The notes under the pieces were generated by a model. That model was not told where the DNA came from, searched no databases, and saw only the letters and a program-made list of their open reading frames with translations. The translations under genes were made by a program, and so were the position numbers. A stretch of 64,000 nucleotides of DNA from Tamaricihabitans halophyticus (GTDB taxonomy: Bacteria > Actinomycetota > Actinomycetes > Mycobacteriales > Pseudonocardiaceae). The DNA is taken from positions 496,001 to 560,000 of the forward strand of contig NZ_SLXQ01000001.1 of assembly GCF_004340875.1 (NCBI RefSeq). Direction: 5' to 3'. Below are positions 26,424 to 33,568 of the stretch, piece by piece (the stretch's first letter is position 1; the number at the start of each line of letters is the position of its first letter).

Positions 26424-26457
26424 GCTCCGTAGCCGCAATCTTTAGGGATCTTGCGGT
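26424..26457. repeat. Dispersed intergenic repeat, copy 5 (hairpin unit)
   Basis: CGCTCCGTAGCCGCAA followed by TCTTTAGGGATCTTGCGG forms the hairpin unit with its CGCTCCGT extension. It lies between the sod terminator and the iron-box region. Confidence 0.75.
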
Positions 26458-26494
26458 TCAGGGCGTGCGGCCGAGGGAGCGGCTGGGCACAATC

Positions 26495-26585
26495 GACATA
26501 CGAGAACGGGGCCCCGCCGCCGGTTACCCGGTTGCGAGGCCCCGTCCGTTCCCGAACTGACTGCCGCTCCCACCACGAAGCGGTA
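26495..26585 (-). ncRNA. Candidate iron-controlled small RNA
   Basis: Downstream of the iron box on the minus strand are about 90 non-coding bases ending in a hairpin: ACGGGGCC/GGCCCCGT arms at 26506-26513 and 26538-26545 with an inner CCGG/CCGG stem, then TCTCGTATGT. A TTGCGC (26616-26621), 18-base spacer and TAACCT (26592-26597) could be the promoter, with the -10 inside the box. Mycobacteria have an IdeR-controlled small RNA (MrsI), which makes this plausible. No transcript evidence is available, and the hairpin could simply terminate the MFS gene. Confidence 0.35.
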
Positions 26586-26589
26586 GTTA

Positions 26590-26608
26590 TGAGGTTAGCC
26601 TAACCTCA
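26590..26608. promoter_or_regulatory. IdeR/DtxR-type iron box
   Basis: TGAGGTTAGCCTAACCTCA is a perfect inverted repeat (nine bases each side of a central C, extended by A/T outside). It differs from the IdeR/DtxR consensus TTAGGTTAGGCTAACCTAA at only three positions. It lies between the convergent sod and MFS genes, upstream of neither. Confidence 0.8.
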
Positions 26609-26630
26609 TTAGAAGGCGCAACCCCCCGAT

Positions 26631-27950
26631 CTATACCCGCGCGCGCTTTCGGCCACGAAGATAGGTGTGGGTAGCAACCACGATGGCCGCCAGCGCGGCG
26701 ATCGCGCCGCCGACCAGGAACGGGCTCCGACCGCCGAAGGTGTCCGCGAGCCAGCCGGTCAGCAACCCGCCTATCGGGTTCCCGCCGAGGAACACCAGCA
26801 TGTACAGCCCCATCACCCTGCCGCGCATCTCTGGACTCACGGCAAGCTGCACGGTGCTGTTCGCGGCGGTGGTGAAGGTCATCAGGGCCGCTCCCACCGG
26901 GATCAGTGCCAGCCCGAAAGCGAGATAGCTGGGCATCACCCCGACCACGATCTCCAGCAGGCCGAACAGCAGCGCGGCGGCGAACATCAAGCGCAGCCGT
27001 GGCTTACCCTTCGCACTACGCCGCGCGGCGACGATCGCGCCGGTGAGCGTGCCAACCGCGAGCAGCGTGGAAAGCAATCCGTAGCTGTCCGCGTCCCTGC
27101 CGAACACGTTCGCCGCCGCGATCGCCAGCGAGGTGAAGAACGTCATCCCGAAGGTGCTGACGAAAAAGACCAGGGCGAGCACGGCCCGGATATCCGGGCG
27201 GCCACGCACGTAGCGCAAACCCTCGCGCAGCTGGCCAGGTTCGCGGTCGACCTGCGGGCTGCGATACAGCTTGGCTGGGTCCATCAGCAGCAAGCCGATG
27301 ATCACCGCGACGGTCAGCACCGCGGTCACCAGGAACACCCAGCCGGTGCCGATCCAGGTGATGGTGAACCCGGCCACCGCCGGTCCAACGATCCGCGCGA
27401 GATTGAAGATCGCCGAATTCAGCGCCACCGCGTTGGGCACCTGGTCGCGGCCAACCATCTCGATCACGAAGGACTGCCGCACCGGAGTTTCCACCGCGCT
27501 GAACGTGCCGAGCACCACGCACAGCAGGTACACCTGCCACAGCTGCACCAGCCCGGTGATATCGAGCAAGCCGAGCACCAGCGCACAGCCGAGGATGCCG
27601 AACCGCAGCCCGATCAGCAGCTTGCGCTTGTCCAGCCGATCGGCAAGCACCCCGGCCCAGAGCGAGAACAGCAAGGTGGGAACAAACTGCAGTGCGGCAG
27701 CGATCCCGAGCGCCATCGGGTCATTGCCGGTGAGCGTGAATACCAGCCAGTCCTGGGCGATGCGCTGCATCCAGATGCCGATATTGCTAACCACCTGGCC
27801 GGTGAAGAACAGCCGGTAGTTCCGCTCGGCAAGGGAACCGAAAGTCGCGCGCAGCCCGCGGGTTGCCGGCTTGTCGGTTCGGGTACTTCGAGTTGGCTTC
27901 GATCGGCGCTTGTCGCGCTTATCTCGAGCCGCACCCGAACCAGTCAGCAC
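26631..27950 (-). CDS. MFS transporter, MFS_3/EntS-like exporter
   Basis: A 439-residue major facilitator with about 12 membrane helices between residues 40 and 425, preceded by a basic tail (ARDKRDKRRSKPTRSTRTDK). LADRLDKRKLLI after helix two is the MFS loop signature, and TPVRQSFVIEMVGRDQVPNA in the middle is typical of the MFS_3 group, which includes the enterobactin exporter EntS. The substrate is unknown. The GTG at 27950 lies five bases after the stop of a MarR gene, so the two form an operon. An iron box lies just past the 3' end. Confidence 0.87.
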   Translation of the reverse strand: MLTGSGAARDKRDKRRSKPTRSTRTDKPATRGLRATFGSLAERNYRLFFTGQVVSNIGIWMQRIAQDWLVFTLTGNDPMALGIAAALQFVPTLLFSLWAGVLADRLDKRKLLIGLRFGILGCALVLGLLDITGLVQLWQVYLLCVVLGTFSAVETPVRQSFVIEMVGRDQVPNAVALNSAIFNLARIVGPAVAGFTITWIGTGWVFLVTAVLTVAVIIGLLLMDPAKLYRSPQVDREPGQLREGLRYVRGRPDIRAVLALVFFVSTFGMTFFTSLAIAAANVFGRDADSYGLLSTLLAVGTLTGAIVAARRSAKGKPRLRLMFAAALLFGLLEIVVGVMPSYLAFGLALIPVGAALMTFTTAANSTVQLAVSPEMRGRVMGLYMLVFLGGNPIGGLLTGWLADTFGGRSPFLVGGAIAALAAIVVATHTYLRGRKRARV

Positions 27951-27955
27951 CGCTG

Positions 27956-28393
27956 TTACTGCCCCGCCATCCTGTCGATGATCTCCGCCGCGCGGGAAAG
28001 CGTCTCCCGCTCCGACTCGTCCAATTTGTCCAGCTGGCTGGCCAGCCAGGCCTCCCGCGCCGAAATATCCGCGTTGATGTACTCGCGGCCAGCGTCGGTC
28101 AGCGCCACGATGGCCTGCCTGCCATCCGTGGGGTGCGCGGTACGGCTGACGTACCCCGCCTCTTCCAGCGCGGCGAGCACCCTGGTCATAGAGGGTGGCT
28201 GCACGCTTTCCCGTGCCGCAAGATCCCGTGGGCTCAGCGCACCACACTTGTGCAATGTGGACATCGCGGAGATCTGCGTCAGCGAGATCGCGGCCGTGGT
28301 TCGCTGCGCCCGCAGTCGACGATTCAGCCGGACGACCGCCAGCCGCAGCCGGCTGACGAGGGCACTTTGCCCAGCCTCCGGCTCGGTTGACAT
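27956..28393 (-). CDS. MarR-family transcriptional regulator
   Basis: A 145-residue winged-helix protein: helix-turn-helix LSPRDLAARESVQPPSMTRVL at about residues 53-73 and wing TAHPTDGRQAIVALTDAG. It is co-transcribed with the MFS exporter and probably represses that operon and itself. From memory it corresponds to M. tuberculosis Rv0880, which also sits next to a DUF2530 gene. The ATG at 28393 has no close ribosome site; an in-frame GTG six codons upstream (28411) is an alternative. The divergent gap to 28485 contains an AT-rich stretch that could hold the operator. Confidence 0.9.
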   Translation of the reverse strand: MSTEPEAGQSALVSRLRLAVVRLNRRLRAQRTTAAISLTQISAMSTLHKCGALSPRDLAARESVQPPSMTRVLAALEEAGYVSRTAHPTDGRQAIVALTDAGREYINADISAREAWLASQLDKLDESERETLSRAAEIIDRMAGQ

Positions 28394-28484
28394 ATCGTTA
28401 GCATACCTCACTAGTTATCCTTCCGCCGTACGACGCCCGAAAGCGGGCAGCTGAATCATCCGTTCGAACCGGTAACCTGCAGGT

Positions 28485-28784
28485 GTGGTTCCGCGCAACG
28501 ACGACGCACCAGACGAGGCCGCAAGCGCCACCCCGCTGCGGCCGCCGCCCCCGCTGCCCGCCAAGCTGACCGAGACCAGCCGGTTTGTCATCGGCGGTAC
28601 GGCTGCTTGGTTCGCGCTGTGCTGCGTGCTCCTGGTGTTGATATTCGGGTTCGACACCGGCTCCACCTTGCTGCTCTGGACCGCCACCGCGGGCTGGGTC
28701 CTCGGCCTGATCGGGCTGTCCATCATGTTCTGGCAACGCAGCGCGGCGCGCAGGGGGAGCCGCTCGGCGCAGACCGGCCAGTGA
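28485..28784 (+). CDS. DUF2530 small membrane protein
   Basis: A 99-residue protein with a Pro-rich N-terminus (LRPPPPLPAKLTETSRFVIG) and two hydrophobic helices (TAAWFALCCVLLVLIFGF and LLLWTATAGWVLGLIGLSIM) ending in a basic tail. This is the DUF2530 pattern; Rv0879c is the recalled mycobacterial member. Function is unknown. It starts with GTG at 28485, divergently from the MarR gene. The ribosome site is weak. Confidence 0.8.
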   Translation: MVPRNDDAPDEAASATPLRPPPPLPAKLTETSRFVIGGTAAWFALCCVLLVLIFGFDTGSTLLLWTATAGWVLGLIGLSIMFWQRSAARRGSRSAQTGQ

Positions 28785-28800
28785 CAAGCCATACGGGTTA

Positions 28801-28881
28801 GCTCGAACTAGCCCAGCAGCGTAGCTTGCTCGAACTAGCCCAGCGGCGCAGCTCGCTTAAACTAGCCAAGCAGCGTAGCTG
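28801..28881. repeat. Three tandem 27-base repeats containing a stop codon
   Basis: Units start at 28801, 28828 and 28855. On the minus strand each reads as the C-terminal residues of the upstream gene followed by TAG: ATLLG-stop, then FKRAAPLG-stop, then FEQATLLG-stop. The copy at 28855-28881 is the true gene end. The unit length is a multiple of three and keeps the frame, so any read-through would meet two further stops. Confidence 0.85.
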
Positions 28882-31804
28882 GCTCCGGATCGGTGAGCAG
28901 GGCGATAAGCAGATGCCGGCGCGACCATTCGCCCGTCTGCCAAGCAAGCGCACGCCCCAGCCCCTCCGGCGTGTCCTCGGCATGCACCTCACCATCCGGC
29001 GATACCCACCAGGGCACCCGAACCCCGTCCACGCTCAGCTCGTCGTGCAGCCAGACACCACGCTCCGGCCGCGCGATCCCAAGCAGCCCGCAGGCCAGCC
29101 GTACCGCGGACAGCTCGCCCCAGTCCAACGCTTCCCCGCCGTCCGGGGTGAACTCCAGTTCCTCGGTCCCGAACGGTACGTCCAGTAGCTCGGCCAGTGC
29201 CTCGTACTGCCCGTCCGGCGCGATCACCGACCGCTCCTCGGGCAGCGCGCCGAACAGCCACGGCCCGTCCACCAGCACCGCGTTCGCGGCATCCAGCACG
29301 CCGCCGCCAAGCACTCGCACCCGCTCCGGCGGGTCCACTTCGGACACCTCGATGAGCTCGGCGCGCAACGCCCTGGTCAACTCGGTATGCGCGGCGAACA
29401 CGACCGGCGTATCGATCACCCGTTCCGGATCGGCCAGCCTGGAAAGCAAGGTCGCGGCCGCAGCGGCATCGGTCACCCGCAGCCGCTCGCGTACGCCGAC
29501 CGCCGTGGCCAACCAATCGGGCAATCCCGTGTCTGGCAACGGATCGAACAGCCCGGCAAGCTCGGTGGCCGCCGGCAGCCGCCAGTAACTCGGTGGCTGG
29601 CCGGCAAGCTGGGCATACCTGGCCAGCCACCAACCCGTGTAGCCATCCGGTTCGCGTAGCGCGCGTAACGTTTCCGGCTCTGCGGCCAGCAGCCGGATCG
29701 CCTCCGGCCAGCATGTCTCGTCGACCAGATCCAGATCGCGCACCGCGGTCAACCGATCCGGCGGCGCGGCCAGCTCGTCCCACCAAGCCTGCTCGTCGGC
29801 AAGGCCGTGATCCGGTGCGGTCGGCGCATCCTCGGCCAGCACCGTGAAACCGCGCAAAACCCCGACCCCGGTCAGGACTTCGGCTGGCCAGCGCGCCGTG
29901 TAGTCCTCGGCGAGCACGCCGAGCGGGCTGTCCGCGGCGAGCACCGCGAGGATTGGCGCGCCAGGCAGCGCGAGCTCATCGGCCCTGCGCAGGTCACCGG
30001 CACTGTCGGGCAGCGCAAGGGCGCCCAGCCACGGGTGCTCGCCCTGCTCGACCCCGGCCAACCGCACCAACGAAAGCACGATGTCGGCAAGGGAGGACTC
30101 CTCCGGCAACACCGGCTCCGCGTCGATATCCGCCTCGACCGCCGCGCGTAGCTCGGGCGCGGCAAGCAGCTCCGCGGGTCCGGCGCGTACCGCACCCAGC
30201 CGTTCGAGCAGTGGATGCACCGCATCGGCGTGTACCAGCGCGAGCCCGGGGAGTCGGGCGTCGGCGAGCAGTTCGGCCGCCGCGGCGAAATCCGGCAGCA
30301 AAGCGCCGCGCGGGCCGAACCGTAGTGTGTCGCCGACCAGCGGCACCGGCAGGCCAGCGAGTTCTTCCCGCGCGTTCGGATCGGTCTCGGCAAGCGGGGC
30401 GAGCGCCGTGTACAGCTGGCGCCACCAGCTCGGCGAGCGCCGTACCCCGGTCAGTGCCTCCACCAGTTCGGCAAGCCGAACCCGTGCGACGCCGAGGCTG
30501 GTCAGCCGGCTGGCCAGGTCCGCAGCGGCGTATTCGGCCGGCAGTAGCCCGGCAAGCACATCCGCGACGAGCTCGGTCAGCTCCGGTTCGGCGCCGGGCA
30601 CATCAAGCACCCTGGCACGGGCCGGTGCCAGCGATTCGCCGGCCGCGCCGGGCAGCCACGGGCTCTCCCGTAGCCGGGCGAGCACCAGCTCGCGTAGCTT
30701 CTCGTCCACTTCGGAGCGTGGGAAATCCGGAGTGGGCACCAGCAATGGTCGGTGCTCGGCGCGCAGCAGGCCGAGCAAGTCCGGGTAACGGTCCGCGACG
30801 GCAGTGAGTACCGCATCGCCAGCGGCGCTTGGCAACACCCGCCGTCGCGACGGCTCAACCGGAACCGTCGCGAGCACCCTGACCGGTAGCGACAACCGCT
30901 CGTCGGTGGGCGTCGGGGTGTGCAGCACGTCCTCGGTCAACGGCTCCGGCTTCCCGTCCGCATCGACCGGCACCGCGAGGCAGACACTCCACTCCGGACT
31001 GTCCTGCGCTTCGACGCCCTGACCGGCAAGTTCGGTCGCACTGAACGAGCCGGACGCCCGATGGCACAACCAGCGGCGAGCACCGTCCGGACCGCGCAAT
31101 TCGACCAAGCCACCAGCCTGCTGCTCGCTGTGCCAGGAGTCGTCGACGATGCGCACGTTTTCCAGCCACGGCAGGGAAAGCAGCAGATCCGGCACCTGTC
31201 CGGCGAAATCCGCGAGCAGCGCGTCGACATCCACTCCGTCGCGCGGCCGCAACCGGACCTCGGTGCTGAACCCTTCTGGCACCGGCGGTTCCGCATCGCC
31301 GCAGGGCCACACCATGCGCAGTACCGGGACATTGCCGGAGCGTTCACGCATCCGCTCGGCAAGTTCGGGATAGTCCGCGAGCATGTCCCTGCTTGCCTGC
31401 GCGGAGAACGCGACACCACCGGATCGGGAAACCAGCCTCGGTTCGCCGGTGATCGAAAGGACCGCGGCGAAGCCCACACCGAACTTGCCCACGGTTTTCC
31501 CGCGTTTGGCCGAAGCACGTAGCGAGGCAAGCGCGGCCACCCCGGCGGCATCCAGCTCCGCACCGGTGTTCGCGACCCGCAGTTCGCCATCTACAACGGA
31601 CACCCGAAGGCTGCCTCGGGTACCGGCTAGGGCGGCGGCGTCCGCGGCATTCTGCGCCAGCTCAACGAAAAGCCGGTCGCGGTAACCGCCGAGCCGGAGG
31701 TCTTCCTCGGCGTTGGCATCTTCGGTGAACCTGGTCGGCGAGTCCAACCAGGACCGCAATACGGCTGCCCGCAGCCGTTCGGTACCGAACGGGTCGGTGC
31801 TCAC
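28862..31804 (-). CDS. Large protein with sacsin/Hsp90-like N-terminal ATPase domain
   Basis: A 980-residue cytoplasmic protein. The first 200 residues form a GHKL ATPase: ELAQNAADAA near residue 49 (N-box with catalytic-type Glu), VANTGAELDAAGVAAL near 77, and GKFGVGFAAVLSI near 106 (lid region). This is the sacsin N-terminal type also called Hsp90-like. The remaining 750 residues are Leu/Ala/Asp/Glu-rich and show no domain I recognise. It starts with GTG overlapping the TGA of the DUF3027 gene (GTGA), so the two are coupled. A chaperone-like role is inference. Its 3' end carries tandem repeats that include the stop codon. Confidence 0.8.
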   Translation of the reverse strand: MSTDPFGTERLRAAVLRSWLDSPTRFTEDANAEEDLRLGGYRDRLFVELAQNAADAAALAGTRGSLRVSVVDGELRVANTGAELDAAGVAALASLRASAKRGKTVGKFGVGFAAVLSITGEPRLVSRSGGVAFSAQASRDMLADYPELAERMRERSGNVPVLRMVWPCGDAEPPVPEGFSTEVRLRPRDGVDVDALLADFAGQVPDLLLSLPWLENVRIVDDSWHSEQQAGGLVELRGPDGARRWLCHRASGSFSATELAGQGVEAQDSPEWSVCLAVPVDADGKPEPLTEDVLHTPTPTDERLSLPVRVLATVPVEPSRRRVLPSAAGDAVLTAVADRYPDLLGLLRAEHRPLLVPTPDFPRSEVDEKLRELVLARLRESPWLPGAAGESLAPARARVLDVPGAEPELTELVADVLAGLLPAEYAAADLASRLTSLGVARVRLAELVEALTGVRRSPSWWRQLYTALAPLAETDPNAREELAGLPVPLVGDTLRFGPRGALLPDFAAAAELLADARLPGLALVHADAVHPLLERLGAVRAGPAELLAAPELRAAVEADIDAEPVLPEESSLADIVLSLVRLAGVEQGEHPWLGALALPDSAGDLRRADELALPGAPILAVLAADSPLGVLAEDYTARWPAEVLTGVGVLRGFTVLAEDAPTAPDHGLADEQAWWDELAAPPDRLTAVRDLDLVDETCWPEAIRLLAAEPETLRALREPDGYTGWWLARYAQLAGQPPSYWRLPAATELAGLFDPLPDTGLPDWLATAVGVRERLRVTDAAAAATLLSRLADPERVIDTPVVFAAHTELTRALRAELIEVSEVDPPERVRVLGGGVLDAANAVLVDGPWLFGALPEERSVIAPDGQYEALAELLDVPFGTEELEFTPDGGEALDWGELSAVRLACGLLGIARPERGVWLHDELSVDGVRVPWWVSPDGEVHAEDTPEGLGRALAWQTGEWSRRHLLIALLTDPEPATLLG

Positions 31805-32592
31805 CTGGCCGCGGAACCATCCTCGTCGTCATCAGCCTCGGTGAACTCCAAGGTGGCGTCGTCGTAGACAAGCCCGGCGATCGGGACGGAAGATCCCTGC
31901 TCCACCTCGGCCTCGGAATGCGCGCCGCAGCCGTATTCGACATGCACCACCCTTCCCTCGGCCGGCGCGACGTCATTCGCGCACGCCCCGAAGGCCGCCC
32001 GCAACGATCCGGCGAGCGGCAGAAAGAAGCCGCAGCTGCCACAGTTCGCCGGGGCGGCGCGGGCCATATCCGACCGTGGTCCGGCATCGCCCCGGTACCA
32101 GCGGTCGGCGGCGGCGAGCCGGCCCTCCCTGGAAAGCACCCGGATCCTGCCGAGACCGAGCTCGGTGGCCACTTCCTCGACCGCCGGGTCATCCGATGCC
32201 AGATATCCCGGCACCAAGCGCGGGTCATCCGGTGCGGTCGGCAACAGATCACCAACGCCAAGATCACCGGAGCGCACCCGCTCCTGCCAGGGCACCCAGT
32301 CCGGCGCCACCAGGGCATCCGCACCGGGCAGCAACACCACTTCGCTGACCGTGACCGGCTCATCCGGCGCCGCGATTGCCACGGTTACCGCCCATTGCCA
32401 GCCCCGGTAACCGGGTTTGTCCGCCACGAACAGATGCGTGGCCGAGTACTGGTCCTCCGGCAACACATCCACATGGGCACCGACAGGCTCCGTGCCAGCC
32501 TCCTGCTGCGCTGCTTCGCGGGCCAGCTGGACCGCATCGGCAAGGCTGGGCGGCACGGCCACCGTTGGCGGCTCAAGCACAGTCGGCATCAT
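31801..32592 (-). CDS. DUF3027 protein with Cys cluster
   Basis: A 263-residue cytoplasmic protein. The DUF3027 core is clear: YSATHLFVADKPGYRGWQWA, VSEVVLLPGADALVAPDWVP, LGVGDLLPTAPDDPRLVPGY. The C-terminal part has a cysteine set (CGSCGFFLP, then GACAND, then EYGCGAHS) that could bind zinc, and an acidic tail. Function is unknown. The start is one of two adjacent ATGs at 32587-32592 with no ribosome site but a TATAGC upstream, so a leaderless transcript is possible. Its stop overlaps the start of the sacsin-like gene. Confidence 0.82.
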   Translation of the reverse strand: MMPTVLEPPTVAVPPSLADAVQLAREAAQQEAGTEPVGAHVDVLPEDQYSATHLFVADKPGYRGWQWAVTVAIAAPDEPVTVSEVVLLPGADALVAPDWVPWQERVRSGDLGVGDLLPTAPDDPRLVPGYLASDDPAVEEVATELGLGRIRVLSREGRLAAADRWYRGDAGPRSDMARAAPANCGSCGFFLPLAGSLRAAFGACANDVAPAEGRVVHVEYGCGAHSEAEVEQGSSVPIAGLVYDDATLEFTEADDDEDGSAAR

Positions 32593-32688
32593 ATGCGGAA
32601 TTGTGCTATATGGCTGTGCGGCCGCTGGCGGTGCGGGGGGCTGACCGGCAGGCTCGCGAGCCAGCTCGGTGCGTGCGAGGCTTGCCGG

Positions 32689-33486
32689 GTGCGCAGAACC
32701 GGAGTCGCCCTGCTCGTGCTGCTCTCCGTCACGCTTACCTGCTGTGCGGCCAACGAGAGCGCGGAACCAGGCCGGCAGCTGCACGCTGAGGTTCTCGAAG
32801 AGCTGCCGCACGATCCAACCGCCTTTACCCAAGGGCTCGAGCTCGTCGGCGACACACTCTACGAAGGAACCGGCCGGCTGGGCCAGTCGGCCATCCGGGC
32901 CATTGATCCGCGTACCGGTGCGGAACGGGCCCGCGAGGACCTGCCTGCCGAGTTCTTCGGCGAGGGCATCACCGTGGTCGGTACCACGATATGGCAACTG
33001 ACCTGGCAGAACGAAGTGGCCTTGCGCAGGGATCTGGACACCCTCGCCGAACTCGACCGAGTTGGGTATCAAGGCGAAGGCTGGGGATTGTGTTATCAGC
33101 GCGGTGACCAGGGCGCACAGGACCGGCTGGTGATGAGCGACGGCAGCGATACGCTCACCTTCCGTGATCCACGGACCTTCCAGCGCATCGGGGAGATCAC
33201 CGTGCGGGGCGGCACGGTCGGCCAGCTGAACGAGCTGGAATGCGTGGGCGAGGCGGTGTACGCGAACGTCTTTCAGACCGATCGAATCCTGCGCATCGAT
33301 CCGGCGAGCGGGCAGGTCACGGCCACGATCGACCTTTCGGGGTTGCGGGAGGCGTTCAGTTCGGCGGAACTGGCCGAGATGGATGTGCTCAACGGGATCG
33401 CGGCCATCCCGGATACTGACCAGTTCCTGGTGACCGGGAAGCTATGGCCGAAGATGTTTCGAGTGCGGTTCGTGCCGGCCCAGTAA
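32689..33486 (+). CDS. Secreted glutaminyl-peptide cyclotransferase
   Basis: Forms pyroglutamate at N-terminal Gln of peptides outside the cell. The 265 residues begin with a lipoprotein-like signal (VALLVLLSVTLTCCAAN) followed by a beta-propeller of the Glu_cyclase_2 family: PHDPTAFTQGLELVGD, YEGTGRLGQSAIRAID, LTWQNEVALRRD, GEGWGLCY, NELECVGEAVYANV and DVLNGIAAIPD are family landmarks. The lipobox is slightly unusual (LTCC), so anchoring is probable but not certain. The GTG at 32689 has GAGG eight bases upstream. It is divergent from the DUF3027 gene. Confidence 0.87.
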   Translation: MRRTGVALLVLLSVTLTCCAANESAEPGRQLHAEVLEELPHDPTAFTQGLELVGDTLYEGTGRLGQSAIRAIDPRTGAERAREDLPAEFFGEGITVVGTTIWQLTWQNEVALRRDLDTLAELDRVGYQGEGWGLCYQRGDQGAQDRLVMSDGSDTLTFRDPRTFQRIGEITVRGGTVGQLNELECVGEAVYANVFQTDRILRIDPASGQVTATIDLSGLREAFSSAELAEMDVLNGIAAIPDTDQFLVTGKLWPKMFRVRFVPAQ

Positions 33487-33568
33487 GACAGCCCAGTGAG
33501 GTAGCACACGGTCGGGTAGGTGTATCCGGTACGGACCAGCCGCGGGATACGGCAGGATTGGGGGTGTG

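Noticed and set aside
26506-26545. The ACGGGGCC hairpin as an ordinary terminator of the MFS gene only
   Set aside because: Not excluded, but the iron box lies between the MFS stop and this hairpin, so I kept it as part of the small-RNA candidate with low confidence.
26667-28454. A long plus-strand open frame opposite the MFS and MarR genes
   Set aside because: Composition is typical of an antisense shadow and the minus-strand genes carry clear family motifs.
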